Source of the DNA: Sporomusa sp. KB1
GTDB lineage: Bacteria; Bacillota; Negativicutes; Sporomusales; Sporomusaceae
Direction of reading: 5' to 3'
Length of the DNA stretch: 64,000 bases
NCBI RefSeq assembly: GCF_007830295.1
Contig: NZ_VLKC01000002.1
Location: forward strand, 3,187,906-3,251,905
Made by a program: the position numbers and the translations under genes. This document shows positions 25,753 to 34,479 of this stretch, piece after piece. The notes beneath the pieces are model-generated. The model did not search any database and was not told where the DNA came from. It saw only the letters and a program-made list of their open reading frames with translations. The first letter of the stretch is position 1, and the number at the start of each line of letters is the position of its first letter.

Positions 25753-26169
25753 GTGGTTTTTAAAATGTTTGCCAAGTTTTCTGTAATTGGGCTGTCTGGT
25801 GTGGGCGTCAATATGGCCGTATATGTCCCGCTAATGGCGATGGGTATAAGCTATATGACTGCGGCGGTGTTATCGTTTTTGGCGGCTGTTACCAATAATT
25901 TTATCTGGAATCTGCTGTGGACCTTTAAAGGCAGGGCGCTTGATAAGAGTTTGCGGCGCAAGTATATTTTATTTGTGGCTTGTAGTATTATTAATTTACT
26001 TGTCAATTTGGCAATTTTAAAGGTCTTGGTTGAACAAGTTAGCATTAATGCGATGGTTGCCCAACTTATTGCCATTGCTGCGACCGGGGTTCTTAATTTT
26101 GCGCTTAATTATGCAATTACGTTTAATGACAGACGCGGCAAGCGCGAGGAGGCAGCAACTACCCTATGA
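25753..26169 (+). CDS. GtrA-family membrane protein
   Basis: 138 residues with four membrane helices and the family features FLAAVTNNFIWNLLWTFK and a C-terminal FALNYAITF. GTG start after GAAGGAG. GtrA-type proteins are thought to help flip polyprenyl-phosphate-linked sugars across the membrane. It overlaps the downstream GT2 gene by four bases, and that enzyme type makes exactly such lipid-linked sugars, so the two probably act together in envelope glycosylation. Confidence 0.88.
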   Translation: MVFKMFAKFSVIGLSGVGVNMAVYVPLMAMGISYMTAAVLSFLAAVTNNFIWNLLWTFKGRALDKSLRRKYILFVACSIINLLVNLAILKVLVEQVSINAMVAQLIAIAATGVLNFALNYAITFNDRRGKREEAATTL

Positions 26170-26906
26170 AACTTGTAATTATTCCAACTTATAATGAGAA
26201 AAATAATATTAGGGATTTATTAGGTCTGGTTTATAAGTATGCTCCCGATAGCCACGTTTTGGTGGTTGACGACGGATCGCCGGACGGTACGGGTGATTTG
26301 ATCGAAACCCTTATGGCAAGTGAATATCAGGGACGTCTATTTATTTTAAAACGTTTAGGCAAGCTAGGCTTGGGTACTGCTTATATTGCTGGTTTTAAAT
26401 GGGCGCTAGAACGGGACTATGAGTTTATTTTTGAAATGGATGCAGATTTTTCGCATAATCCCAAGTACTTGCCTGAATTTTTGACAGCTATTACTGATTG
26501 TGATGTTGTTTTGGGCAGCCGTTATGTTGTTGGCGGTGGTGTAACTAACTGGAGTCTGTTTCGCCGTTTTATCAGTCTTGGCGGCAGTTTGTACTCCCGT
26601 ACTATTCTCAGCTTGCCCTTTCATGATCTTACTGGTGGCTTTAAGTGCTTTCGTCGCAAGGTCCTGGAAACAATTAACCTTGACGATGTTAAGTCAAACG
26701 GGTATTCTTTTCAGATAGAGATGACATATCGAGCCTTCTTATTAGGCTTTACAATTAAAGAGGTTCCTATTATATTTGAAGAACGGGCGGAAGGTCAATC
26801 TAAGATGTCTTCGTCTATCTTTCGGGAAGCGATATGGATGGTGCTTAAGCTCAGAGCGGCCCAAGCAAGTATGAAAGCTGCCCGGATCAAGCCGATTAAG
26901 CCCTAA
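26166..26906 (+). CDS. Polyprenol-phosphate glycosyltransferase (GT2, DPM1-like)
   Basis: 246 residues without C-terminal membrane helices, as in soluble DPM1-type enzymes. It starts LVIIPTYNEKNNI, then VVDDGSPDGTG (nucleotide-sugar site), EMDADFSHNP (the D-x-D metal motif) and GSRYVVGGG, ending with HDLTGGFKCFRRK. It is predicted to move a hexose from a nucleotide sugar onto undecaprenyl phosphate on the cytoplasmic face. The product would be flipped by the GtrA protein and used by the GT39 enzyme just downstream. Confidence 0.92.
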   Translation: MKLVIIPTYNEKNNIRDLLGLVYKYAPDSHVLVVDDGSPDGTGDLIETLMASEYQGRLFILKRLGKLGLGTAYIAGFKWALERDYEFIFEMDADFSHNPKYLPEFLTAITDCDVVLGSRYVVGGGVTNWSLFRRFISLGGSLYSRTILSLPFHDLTGGFKCFRRKVLETINLDDVKSNGYSFQIEMTYRAFLLGFTIKEVPIIFEERAEGQSKMSSSIFREAIWMVLKLRAAQASMKAARIKPIKP

Positions 26907-26917
26907 AGGAGATTTCT

Positions 26918-28471
26918 ATGCCGATTATTTTCTCGCCGTTTAGTGCGGTATGGCTGATTATTATTGCCGGCTTTGTGGTACGACTGGCATTAGGTGCAAC
27001 CATTGGCCTGGGAGTTGATGAGACCTATGTCACAGCCGTTGCCAGGCAGTTAAGCCTAAGCTATTTTGATCATCCGCCGCTACATTTATGGATAATTTGG
27101 TTGACGACATATGTAACTGGCAGTGAGAATCCAGCGATTTTGCGCTTGCCGTTTATTATATTGTTTGCGGGGACGACTTGGCTTTCGTACCGGCTTGCTG
27201 CCAGACTGTTTAGTGAATGGGCTGGTGTGTGGGCAGCGCTGCTGCTTACTGTCTCAGCTGTGTTTGGCTTGACTGGCGGTGGTTGGTTATTGCCTGATGG
27301 TCCGCTGATGTTTTGCATGATGGTTGTAGTTTACTTACTCAGTCATCTGTTTTTCCCGCCAGACCGCGGTCAATCGTTAGCTTTGTGGCTGGTTGCCGGG
27401 GTGTTTTTAGGGCTGGGGCTTTTGAGTAAATATCATGCGGTGCTGTTAGTCGTTGGTTTATTTATTTACTTAATCACCAGCCGGGATCGTCGTTGGGTCC
27501 TGGCAACATCAGGGCCGTATCTGGCTGTTAGTATCGCTTTTGTCATTTTTTCTCCTGTGTTGATTTGGAATGCTCAGCATGACTGGGTTTCTTTTGTGTT
27601 TCAAGGTAGCCGTGGGGCAGTTAGCGGGTTTTATCCAGGCAAGATGCTTGCTAATATTGCCGGACAGGCAGTGTGGGTACTGCCGTGGATTTGGCTGCCG
27701 CTTATCTGGCAGTTTGTCAAAGGAATTAGCCGTGGTCCTGCCAGGTCGAGGTTTAGTGGGTTGCAGGATAAACGCTGGTTTTTGTGTTGTCTGGCTTCAG
27801 GGCCGATCCTATTATTCACTATTGCACCTTTATGGGGAGCACAGGGACTTTTCCATTGGCAGGCACCAGGATATTTATTGGTGTTTCCGCTCTTGGGTCA
27901 AGCTGTTGCTGGCTGGCTTCAGTTTGGTCGTCGCTCAGTGCGTAGCTGGCTGATTTTCTCCGTTACTATTTTTGTTATTATTGCTATTGTTTTGGGGAGT
28001 CATACGGCTAATGGCTGGATAAAGACGGCAAAACCAGACTGGTTTACTCAGGGTGATCCTTCCTGGGAGGCGCTTAATTGGACAAGTTTGCCGGAAAGTC
28101 TGGCAGAACGCGGCTTTTTGGACAGTTCACTTACGGTAGAGTTTCTTATTGCAAGACATTGGATTGATGCGGGTAAGATTGATTACGTTATGGGTGGTAC
28201 GCTGCCACTTTTATGTCTGACAAATGAACCGCATCACTTTGCCTTTATGCATAATCCTGCCGATTTCTCAGGTAAGAATGCTTTGATTATTGGCCAGCAG
28301 AATATGGTTGATGTCCCCAAAGAGCTGGCTCCGTACTTTGAGACGATAGAGTTTAAGGGCAATGTTCCTATTTACCGTCAGGGGCAGCCTCAATTTGATG
28401 TAGCAGTTTTTTATGGACGAAATTTTAACGGACAGTATCCTTTACCATACGGCTTTAGCGGCAATAAGTAA
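26918..28471 (+). CDS. ArnT-like glycosyltransferase family 39 protein
   Basis: 517 residues. About 10-11 membrane helices occupy residues 1-355, followed by a ~160-residue soluble domain. The first outer loop has VDETYVTAVARQLSLSYFDHPP, containing the D-E pair and the Y-x-D-H-P-P signature of PMT/ArnT enzymes. It is expected to transfer a sugar from a polyprenyl carrier to an acceptor outside the inner membrane, in a diderm perhaps lipid A or a surface glycan; which one is not shown. It forms a run with the GtrA and GT2 genes and overlaps the PAP2 gene region. Confidence 0.9.
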   Translation: MPIIFSPFSAVWLIIIAGFVVRLALGATIGLGVDETYVTAVARQLSLSYFDHPPLHLWIIWLTTYVTGSENPAILRLPFIILFAGTTWLSYRLAARLFSEWAGVWAALLLTVSAVFGLTGGGWLLPDGPLMFCMMVVVYLLSHLFFPPDRGQSLALWLVAGVFLGLGLLSKYHAVLLVVGLFIYLITSRDRRWVLATSGPYLAVSIAFVIFSPVLIWNAQHDWVSFVFQGSRGAVSGFYPGKMLANIAGQAVWVLPWIWLPLIWQFVKGISRGPARSRFSGLQDKRWFLCCLASGPILLFTIAPLWGAQGLFHWQAPGYLLVFPLLGQAVAGWLQFGRRSVRSWLIFSVTIFVIIAIVLGSHTANGWIKTAKPDWFTQGDPSWEALNWTSLPESLAERGFLDSSLTVEFLIARHWIDAGKIDYVMGGTLPLLCLTNEPHHFAFMHNPADFSGKNALIIGQQNMVDVPKELAPYFETIEFKGNVPIYRQGQPQFDVAVFYGRNFNGQYPLPYGFSGNK

Positions 28472-28485
28472 TGGAGGTACTTATC

Positions 28486-29076
28486 TTGAAAGAGAATGCT
28501 ATGGTTTCCAGCCGCAATAGTCTTTTGTTTCAAAACATGAGGTTTGCGGCTATTGTTGGCCTGGTTATGATTTTAATTGCTTTTACGGTTAGCCAAAGCG
28601 GCATGAATGAGATTTTAATTGTCGCCAACTTATTTAGTGGTATTGGCAATGATGTGTTTTTGGTTCTTAGTAATGCGATTTTGTTTTGGGTGGCCTATAA
28701 AAAAAAGTGTAAAAGCCTTTTTTATCTGGTGATCAAAGTAGATGCTGCGGTATGGTTGATTGTTCATTTGCTCAAATATATTGATTTAGGTGAATGGTCC
28801 CTGCGGCCTAATGGTATTCCAAGTGGTTTTCCCAGTGGGCATACTACCCATGCTTTTGCCATGGCATTTTTGTTATCTGTATTTTATCCGCGGCTGTCCT
28901 GGCTGTGGTATGGCTGCGCAGTAGTTATTTCCTGGTCACGGATCGAAACAAGTTCTCATACGGGTTTGCAAGTAACAGCCGGCGTTATTTTTGGTATAGG
29001 TTTGGCTTGGTTTGCGGTAAATCATTGGCTTAAGCAGCATGATTCATTTATCTTACCAGAAAGGACAATGTCGTGA
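28486..29076 (+). CDS. PAP2-family membrane phosphatase
   Basis: 196 residues from TTG 28486, spaced eight bases from GGAGGT; an ATG at 28471 overlaps that ribosome site and is unlikely. Six membrane helices and the acid phosphatase motifs are seen: LRPNGIPSGFPSGHTTHAF (PSGH) and SWSRIETSSHTGLQVTAG (SR..H). The first K-x6-RP motif is weak. Candidates are undecaprenyl-diphosphate phosphatase or lipid A phosphatase. The position between an ArnT-like enzyme and an LptF-type permease favours a role in envelope lipids. Confidence 0.88.
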   Translation: MKENAMVSSRNSLLFQNMRFAAIVGLVMILIAFTVSQSGMNEILIVANLFSGIGNDVFLVLSNAILFWVAYKKKCKSLFYLVIKVDAAVWLIVHLLKYIDLGEWSLRPNGIPSGFPSGHTTHAFAMAFLLSVFYPRLSWLWYGCAVVISWSRIETSSHTGLQVTAGVIFGIGLAWFAVNHWLKQHDSFILPERTMS

Positions 29077-30158
29077 GAATACTAGATAAGTACATTATTA
29101 CTGAGTTGATGTGGCCGTTTATCTTTGGGGTTTGCGCATTTTCCAGTATGTTTATCGGTGGCGGCACAATGTATCGAATTGCGCAGTATATTAGTAAATT
29201 TGGTGCATCAACGGCTGTTATTGCCAAATTGTTTATCTACAGTTTGCCTGGGGTTATTGTGCTGACATTTCCCATGTCCACCTTGCTGGCAACGCTATTA
29301 TGTTACGGCAGGTTGTCTGCTTCTTCTGAGCTTATTGCGATGCGGGCAGCGGGACTCAGTTTTTATCGGCTGACGGCGCCTGTTTTAATTACGGCGTTTT
29401 TTATTAGCACGTTTGCTGTAGTCTTTAATGAAACTGTGGTTCCTGCAGCTACTGAGGCCTATAATGCAACTATCAATACTGAGATTAAAGGCAATACCCG
29501 GCCCAAAAGTCAGGAACATATGGTGATATTGGAAAAATCCAAGGACGGTATTGGGCGTCTGACTTATGCCCGCCGCTATGATGAGACTACTGCGGTTATG
29601 CAACTGGTAACTGTTCAGGAATTTGAAAATAACCGTCCAGTGCGTATCGAGACTGCTGATACGGCAGTTCGCTATGATGGGGGCATGGCTCTTACAAATG
29701 GTGCTATCCAGGATATTGTATCATCTGATAGTACTACTAGAACCATGTTTTTCAACCAGCAGTATCTGCCTGTTGAAAATAAAACTGCTAAGGTATCACA
29801 GCAAAAAAACAGCGATGAAATGACAATTCGCGAACTAAAGCGTGCTGCCGCCAAACTGCCTGATAGTGAGCGAAAAAAAAATGTTTACTTGGTAGAATTG
29901 CATAAACGGGCTGCTATTCCGTCAGCTTGTCTGTTTTTCGCTCTCGTTGGCGCACCCTTGGCATTAAGCTCGCCGCGGGCCAGTTCGGCAAGTGGGCTGG
30001 GTTATAGTATTATTATCATTTTTTTGTATTATATTGTTATGACTATCGGTACAACTATGGGGCAAAATGGTGTTCTACCGGCGATGCTTGCCGCATGGCT
30101 GCCTAATATTGCGGCACTTGTGCCAGGCTTATATCTGTTGCGCCGCGCTGCTATGTAG
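29073..30158 (+). CDS. LptF/LptG-family lipopolysaccharide export permease
   Basis: 361 residues: three membrane helices at the N-terminus (IITELMWPFIFGVCAFSSMF onward), a periplasmic beta-jellyroll domain of about 150 residues, and three C-terminal helices. RILDKYIITE and the LHKRAAIPSACLFFALVG coupling segment are typical of YjgP/YjgQ proteins. With LptB it would extract lipopolysaccharide for transport to an outer membrane. Its presence in a spore-former is the strongest sign of a diderm Firmicute here. The start GTG overlaps the PAP2 stop (GTGA). Confidence 0.93.
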   Translation: MRILDKYIITELMWPFIFGVCAFSSMFIGGGTMYRIAQYISKFGASTAVIAKLFIYSLPGVIVLTFPMSTLLATLLCYGRLSASSELIAMRAAGLSFYRLTAPVLITAFFISTFAVVFNETVVPAATEAYNATINTEIKGNTRPKSQEHMVILEKSKDGIGRLTYARRYDETTAVMQLVTVQEFENNRPVRIETADTAVRYDGGMALTNGAIQDIVSSDSTTRTMFFNQQYLPVENKTAKVSQQKNSDEMTIRELKRAAAKLPDSERKKNVYLVELHKRAAIPSACLFFALVGAPLALSSPRASSASGLGYSIIIIFLYYIVMTIGTTMGQNGVLPAMLAAWLPNIAALVPGLYLLRRAAM

Positions 30159-30358
30159 TGGGGCGATGAGCTGAGGCTATAATAATAACAGAGTAGTAAA
30201 CAAGGTGGGATTACCACGCTATGTTCGCAATGACCAAGAGGGAGATGGCTGTCTTCTTGTTAGTGGCACATGGTTGTGAAGTAGTCTCGCTTTTTTCTAT
30301 TTGGTTTTTAAAAAAATTAGTATATAATTATAGTTGTAATTTTGTGGCAGGTGATGAC

Positions 30359-30775
30359 ATGGTTATTGGTATTGGCATTGATATTATTGAGATAAAGCGG
30401 ATCAAGGCGGCTATTGCCCGCGATTCATTTATAAAACGAGTATTTACGGCTGATGAAGCGGCTTACTGCTCTAGCCGTGGTGTACAGCAGGCGGCTTCGT
30501 TTGCTGCACGATTTGCTGCTAAAGAAGCAGTAGCCAAAGCACTTGGCTGTGGTTTTGCCGGCGGGAGTATCCGGGATATTGAAGTTATCGTCAGAGATGG
30601 TGGTAAGCCGGGGATTATTTTACATGGTAGTTTTGCTGTATTAGCTGCCAAGCTAGGTGTTACCGGCCTACATATTTCGTTGACACATGCCCAAGAATAT
30701 GCGGCCGCACAGGCGGTTTTAGAGGGAGGAAAAAGTGATGAAAGCAGCAACAGCGGCGGAAATGCGGGAGATTGA
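30359..30775 (+). CDS. acpS: Holo-[acyl-carrier-protein] synthase
   Basis: 138 residues from the ATG at 30359 after GCAGGTGATG. Features are GIGIDIIEIKRI at the N-terminus with the magnesium-binding Asp, FAARFAAKEAVAKALG with the catalytic Glu-Lys segment, and LHISLTHAQEYAAAQAV near the end. It transfers phosphopantetheine from CoA to acyl carrier protein. The last ~15 residues (SDESSNSGGNAGD) are an unusual tail created by overlap with the next gene, which starts 37 bases before the acpS stop. Confidence 0.93.
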   Translation: MVIGIGIDIIEIKRIKAAIARDSFIKRVFTADEAAYCSSRGVQQAASFAARFAAKEAVAKALGCGFAGGSIRDIEVIVRDGGKPGIILHGSFAVLAAKLGVTGLHISLTHAQEYAAAQAVLEGGKSDESSNSGGNAGD

Positions 30776-32288
30776 CCGTATTGCAATTACCGACTATGGT
30801 ATTCCGGGAACGGTATTAATGGAGAATGCCGGAGTGGCGGTTGTACGACATTTGGAGTCAATTATGGAAGTGTTGTCAGAGCGAAAGTTTTGTATTTTTG
30901 CGGGAAAAGGCAATAATGGTGGTGATGGCTATGTTATTGCCAGGCACCTTGTCAATCAAGGCGCGAAAGTAAAGGTTTTTTTGCTTGGTGAAAAGGCGTC
31001 AGTAAGTGGCGATGCCCGCATCAATCTTGACATAATTGATAAGATGAATATCGATATTATAGAGATTGCCAGTGAGCGCGACTGGGATAAGGTTAGAGTA
31101 GCGGCCACTTTTGCGGATTGTTTGGTAGATGCACTAGTAGGCACAGGGTTTCGTGGTGAAGTTGGCGGTGACATGGCTAGGGTTATTGATAGTATTAATG
31201 CTGCCGGGAAATTGGTTGTCGCTGTTGATATTCCTTCTGGTGTAGAGGCTGATACTGGCCGGATTTGTGGAAAAGCAGTGCGGGCCGCCCATACGGTGAC
31301 TTTCTGTCTGCCGAAACCGGGGCTGTTTTTATATCCCGGAGCAGAGTTTGCCGGCGAACTGATGGTAGCTGATATTGGCATTCCCACAGCTGTTGTGACC
31401 CAGCAACAGATTAAACAAAACATCCTAATGGCCGGTGCTATCCGTACAATATTGCCGCAGCGTAACCCAGATGCCCATAAGGGGATAAATGGGCGGTTAG
31501 CCGTGGTGGCTGGTTCACACGGTTTAAGCGGGGCAGCAGCCATGACAGCTGAGGCTGCCCTTAGAGCAGGGGCGGGGCTGATTACATTAGCTACTCCTGC
31601 TAGTATTCAAAATGTAGTAGCTGTGAAGTTGACTGAGGTCATGACAACGGCACTTTCTGAAACTGCAACCGGCGGTATAAGCCAGGACGCTGTGGCCGAA
31701 ATTGCCGCGCTGGCGGCGAAGAATGATGTGTTGGCAATTGGTCCCGGAATTGGCCGTCATGAAGCGACAGTGGCAGCGGTGCGAGCCGCGATTACTACGG
31801 TGGAGTGTCCCTTGGTTATTGATGCTGATGCTTTATATGCTTTGGCTGGCTATACAGATTTGCTAACTGAGTGTACAGCGTTGCCGGTATTGACACCACA
31901 CCCCGGTGAAATGGGGTTATTGACAGGACTTTCAGCTCAGGCGGTAAATTCTGATCGTGTAACGATAGCCCGGCAGGCGGCAAGAGAATGGGGCAGCATT
32001 GTTGTTTTAAAAGGAGCCCATACAATTGTTGCATTTCCTGATGGTGAAGTATATATTAATACTACAGGTAATGTTGGTATGGCTACTGGCGGTACTGGTG
32101 ATGCGCTTACTGGTATTATTGCGGCGATGATTGCTCAAGGTATGTCAAGCCATGACGCCGCTGTAGCTGGCGTTTATATTCATGGTTTGGCCGGAGATAT
32201 CGCGGCGCAAGCTGGGATGGTGGGAATGGCGGCAACCGATTTGATTAAAGCTGTGCCGGCGGCATTGTATGGCATAAAGAACTGCTAA
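30738..32288 (+). CDS. nnr: Bifunctional NAD(P)H-hydrate epimerase / ADP-dependent dehydratase
   Basis: 516 residues from ATG 30738 after GGAGGAAAAA. The N-terminal ~215 residues are the YjeF epimerase domain (GKGNNGGDGYVIARHL, VDALVGTGFRGEVGG, VDIPSGVEADTG). The remainder is the kinase-like dehydratase (HKGINGRLAVVAGSHGLSGA, GPGIGRHE, LTPHPGEMGLLTG, NTTGNVGMATGGTGDALTG). Together they repair damaged NAD(P)H. It follows acpS with overlap and precedes the ndoAI/ndoA pair, an order known from other Firmicutes. Confidence 0.95.
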   Translation: MKAATAAEMREIDRIAITDYGIPGTVLMENAGVAVVRHLESIMEVLSERKFCIFAGKGNNGGDGYVIARHLVNQGAKVKVFLLGEKASVSGDARINLDIIDKMNIDIIEIASERDWDKVRVAATFADCLVDALVGTGFRGEVGGDMARVIDSINAAGKLVVAVDIPSGVEADTGRICGKAVRAAHTVTFCLPKPGLFLYPGAEFAGELMVADIGIPTAVVTQQQIKQNILMAGAIRTILPQRNPDAHKGINGRLAVVAGSHGLSGAAAMTAEAALRAGAGLITLATPASIQNVVAVKLTEVMTTALSETATGGISQDAVAEIAALAAKNDVLAIGPGIGRHEATVAAVRAAITTVECPLVIDADALYALAGYTDLLTECTALPVLTPHPGEMGLLTGLSAQAVNSDRVTIARQAAREWGSIVVLKGAHTIVAFPDGEVYINTTGNVGMATGGTGDALTGIIAAMIAQGMSSHDAAVAGVYIHGLAGDIAAQAGMVGMAATDLIKAVPAALYGIKNC

Positions 32289-32375
32289 AGTATATAAAAA
32301 AGTTGACAGTGGTATAGCGGTGCTTATATAATAATATTATCTTTTAATATGCTCCATACTGGCGGGGGTGATGGT

Positions 32376-32651
32376 GTGGCCGAATTACGGCGAATTATGA
32401 TAAGTATTCCAAATGCATTGTTACAGGAAGTTGATGGCATAATAGCTATGGACAAATTAAGCAGAAGTCAGTTTGTCCGGGATGCCATGCGTCTTTATAT
32501 TGAAGACCGCAAGCGAAAAGCCGTACGTGATATGATGAAAAAAGGGTATCAGGAAATGGCAGTCATTAACCTGACATTAGCAGAGGAAGGCTTATTGGCA
32601 GATGTTGATACGTTTGAGCTAATGCCTGGCCTACTGGCGGAGCGTGAATAA
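32376..32651 (+). CDS. ndoAI: NdoAI/MazE-like ribbon-helix-helix antitoxin
   Basis: 91 residues from GTG 32376, spaced from GGGGGTGAT. It has a ribbon-helix-helix start ([19 protein letters not shown], then [17 protein letters not shown]) followed by a toxin-binding tail with [13 protein letters not shown], matching the M-x-x-GY-x-EMA-x-INL of Bacillus NdoAI. It would neutralise the downstream RNase and autoregulate the pair. Only two bases separate it from the toxin gene. Confidence 0.92.
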   Translation: MAELRRIMISIPNALLQEVDGIIAMDKLSRSQFVRDAMRLYIEDRKRKAVRDMMKKGYQEMAVINLTLAEEGLLADVDTFELMPGLLAERE

Positions 32652-32653
32652 GC

Positions 32654-33004
32654 ATGATTGTCAAGCGTGGGGATATCTATTATGCTAATCTTAGTCCGGT
32701 AGTAGGCTCAGAGCAAGGTGGCCACAGACCGGTATTGGTTATACAGAATGATGTTGGTAATAAATACAGCCCAACAGTAATTGTCGCAGCCATTACTTCG
32801 CAGATTTCTAAAGCGAAGTTGCCCACCCATGTTGAAGTAAATGCCAAACAATATAATCTTGAAAAAGACTCTGTTATATTATTAGAACAGCTGCGTACTA
32901 TTGATAAGCGGCGTCTGCGGGATAAGGTAACTCATTTAAGTGAAGAAATCATGAATAAAGTGGACGAGGCAGTACGGATAAGCATTGGCTTGGTTCAACT
33001 TTGA
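32654..33004 (+). CDS. ndoA: NdoA/MazF endoribonuclease toxin
   Basis: 116 residues, the standard length, with [20 protein letters not shown] (catalytic Arg region), [21 protein letters not shown] (catalytic Thr/Ser) and [16 protein letters not shown]. It cuts mRNA at short specific sequences, UACAU in B. subtilis NdoA. It forms the toxin half of the pair with ndoAI and is stable core content near acpS in Firmicutes. Confidence 0.95.
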   Translation: MIVKRGDIYYANLSPVVGSEQGGHRPVLVIQNDVGNKYSPTVIVAAITSQISKAKLPTHVEVNAKQYNLEKDSVILLEQLRTIDKRRLRDKVTHLSEEIMNKVDEAVRISIGLVQL

Positions 33005-33041
33005 CACGGGGATAGGCGGGCGACTGCCTATTTTTAGTTTG

Positions 33042-33170
33042 GCCTGCTACTTATAAAGCACCCATCTGCGTCGTTGCTCCTCAAAATGCTTGCTTGCGTA
33101 CATACCCAGTACGCGGCGCTGCGCGTTTTTCCGGTGCGCCTAGCATCTGGGCACTTCTAAGTAGCAGGGG
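33042..33170. repeat. Long palindromic intergenic repeat, copy 1
   Basis: The outer arms CCTGCTACTTATAAAGCACC and GGGCACTTCTAAGTAGCAGG are inverted. Inside are GCCTAGCATCTGG, CCATCTGCGTCGTTGCTC and CCCAGTACG. The same inner modules occur in reverse orientation at 38965-39108, with different outer arms. It lies between ndoA and the hydrolase gene and is predicted to fold over its whole ~130-base length. Confidence 0.75.
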
Positions 33171-33211
33171 AGACTTAGAAGTGAATAGTTACATATTGAG
33201 GGAGAGATAAA

Positions 33212-34117
33212 ATGAACATCATTCGCAAGTGGTCATGGCTGGTCCTGGTTGTGACCGTTTTTTCACTGGTTTTTATGGCCGGGTGCAGCGGTGGTACTAG
33301 TAAAGGTGTACAGTCTGGTAGTAATGCTCTAGTGGCAGCAAGCGCGCCGCTTACCATTCAGGTATTAGATGTTGGGCAAGGAGATGCTATTCTTATTCGT
33401 GTTAAGGATCAGGTAGTGCTTGTTGATACGGGCGATGTCCCGGCTAGGGATAAACTTGTCAGTATGCTGAAAAGCCAGGGAATTACTACGATCGACAAAC
33501 TGATTATTACCCATCCACATGCTGATCATATTGGTGGTGCGGCAGCCGTATTTCAACAATTCACGGTTAAGCAAATATATGATAGCGGCCAGAAAAGCAC
33601 ATCAAACTTATACAAACAATATTTAACCCAGATTCAAAAAAAGAGTATTCCTTTTACGGTAGTTAGTGCCGGTATGACAATTGATTTGGGAAATGAGATA
33701 ATGCTTAAGGTGCTGGCGCCTGAGGCCCCCTTTATTGGTGGTAGTGAGCCTGATTTGAATAATAACTCCATTGTGGCTAAACTGGTGTATCGTAATTTCT
33801 CCCTATTACTGACTGGCGATGCAGAAAGTGAAGCGGAAGAGCGTATGCTCAAGAAAGATGCCTCTGCGCTAAAAAGCACACTGCTAAAGAGTGGTCATCA
33901 TGGCAGCCGGACATCTTCTTCGGCCGCCTTTTTGCAGGCCGTAACGCCAGAAGCAGCATTGATTTCAGTCGGTGCCAACAATGACTATCATCACCCGCAT
34001 CCATCTACGTTAAAGAAATACAAAGATAAAAAAATCGATGTATATCGTACTGATACTGATGGCACGCTAACGGTTGTCAGTGATGGAAAAGCGTACACAA
34101 TTACGAAGGAGCGCTAG
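33212..34117 (+). CDS. ComEC-like metallo-beta-lactamase-fold lipoprotein
   Basis: 301 residues with a signal peptide and lipobox ending MAGCSGG. The MBL-fold hydrolase domain carries VLDVGQGDAILI, TGD, THPHADHIGG (metal ligands), LLTGDAESEAE and SGHHGSRTSSS. It is like the extracellular nuclease-type domain of ComEC, but here secreted alone. The substrate is unknown; a role in DNA or nucleotide handling outside the inner membrane is likely. It is followed two bases later by a DUF3006 gene, a pairing seen often in Firmicutes. Confidence 0.9.
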   Translation: MNIIRKWSWLVLVVTVFSLVFMAGCSGGTSKGVQSGSNALVAASAPLTIQVLDVGQGDAILIRVKDQVVLVDTGDVPARDKLVSMLKSQGITTIDKLIITHPHADHIGGAAAVFQQFTVKQIYDSGQKSTSNLYKQYLTQIQKKSIPFTVVSAGMTIDLGNEIMLKVLAPEAPFIGGSEPDLNNNSIVAKLVYRNFSLLLTGDAESEAEERMLKKDASALKSTLLKSGHHGSRTSSSAAFLQAVTPEAALISVGANNDYHHPHPSTLKKYKDKKIDVYRTDTDGTLTVVSDGKAYTITKER

Positions 34118-34119
34118 AC

Positions 34120-34350
34120 ATGAAGATTAGAGCGGTAATTGATCGTTTTGAGGGGAGTAAGGCAGTGCTTTTGGCTGGAGAGCAGGAGATCAGTGTGAAT
34201 TGGCCCAGCGAGCTATTGCCGGCAGCTAAAGAGGGGGATGTCTTGGCGATAGAGATAACCGTTGATGTCGAGGCTACAAAGCAGGCCCAGGCCGAAGTGG
34301 ATGAACTTTTTGCACAGATTACTCGACAGAATCAGGGGAATGGCAGTTAA
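34120..34350 (+). CDS. DUF3006-family protein
   Basis: 76 residues starting MKIRAVIDRFEGSKAVLL, with NWPSELLPAAKEGDVLAIEI and a charged helical tail, the pattern of DUF3006. These small proteins occur next to ComEC-like hydrolases, and their function is not established. It forms a two-gene unit with the lipoprotein upstream. Confidence 0.85.
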   Translation: MKIRAVIDRFEGSKAVLLAGEQEISVNWPSELLPAAKEGDVLAIEITVDVEATKQAQAEVDELFAQITRQNQGNGS

Positions 34351-34479
34351 TAACTGTAATATTCTACAAATGTAGTGCATAAATTTAATTTTAATAGATT
34401 TGGGACTGCAGTCCTGCAGGAATTTTGACAATTAGCACGAATTCTATAAAGACACTTCGCAGGTTTGGAGGTGCCTTTA

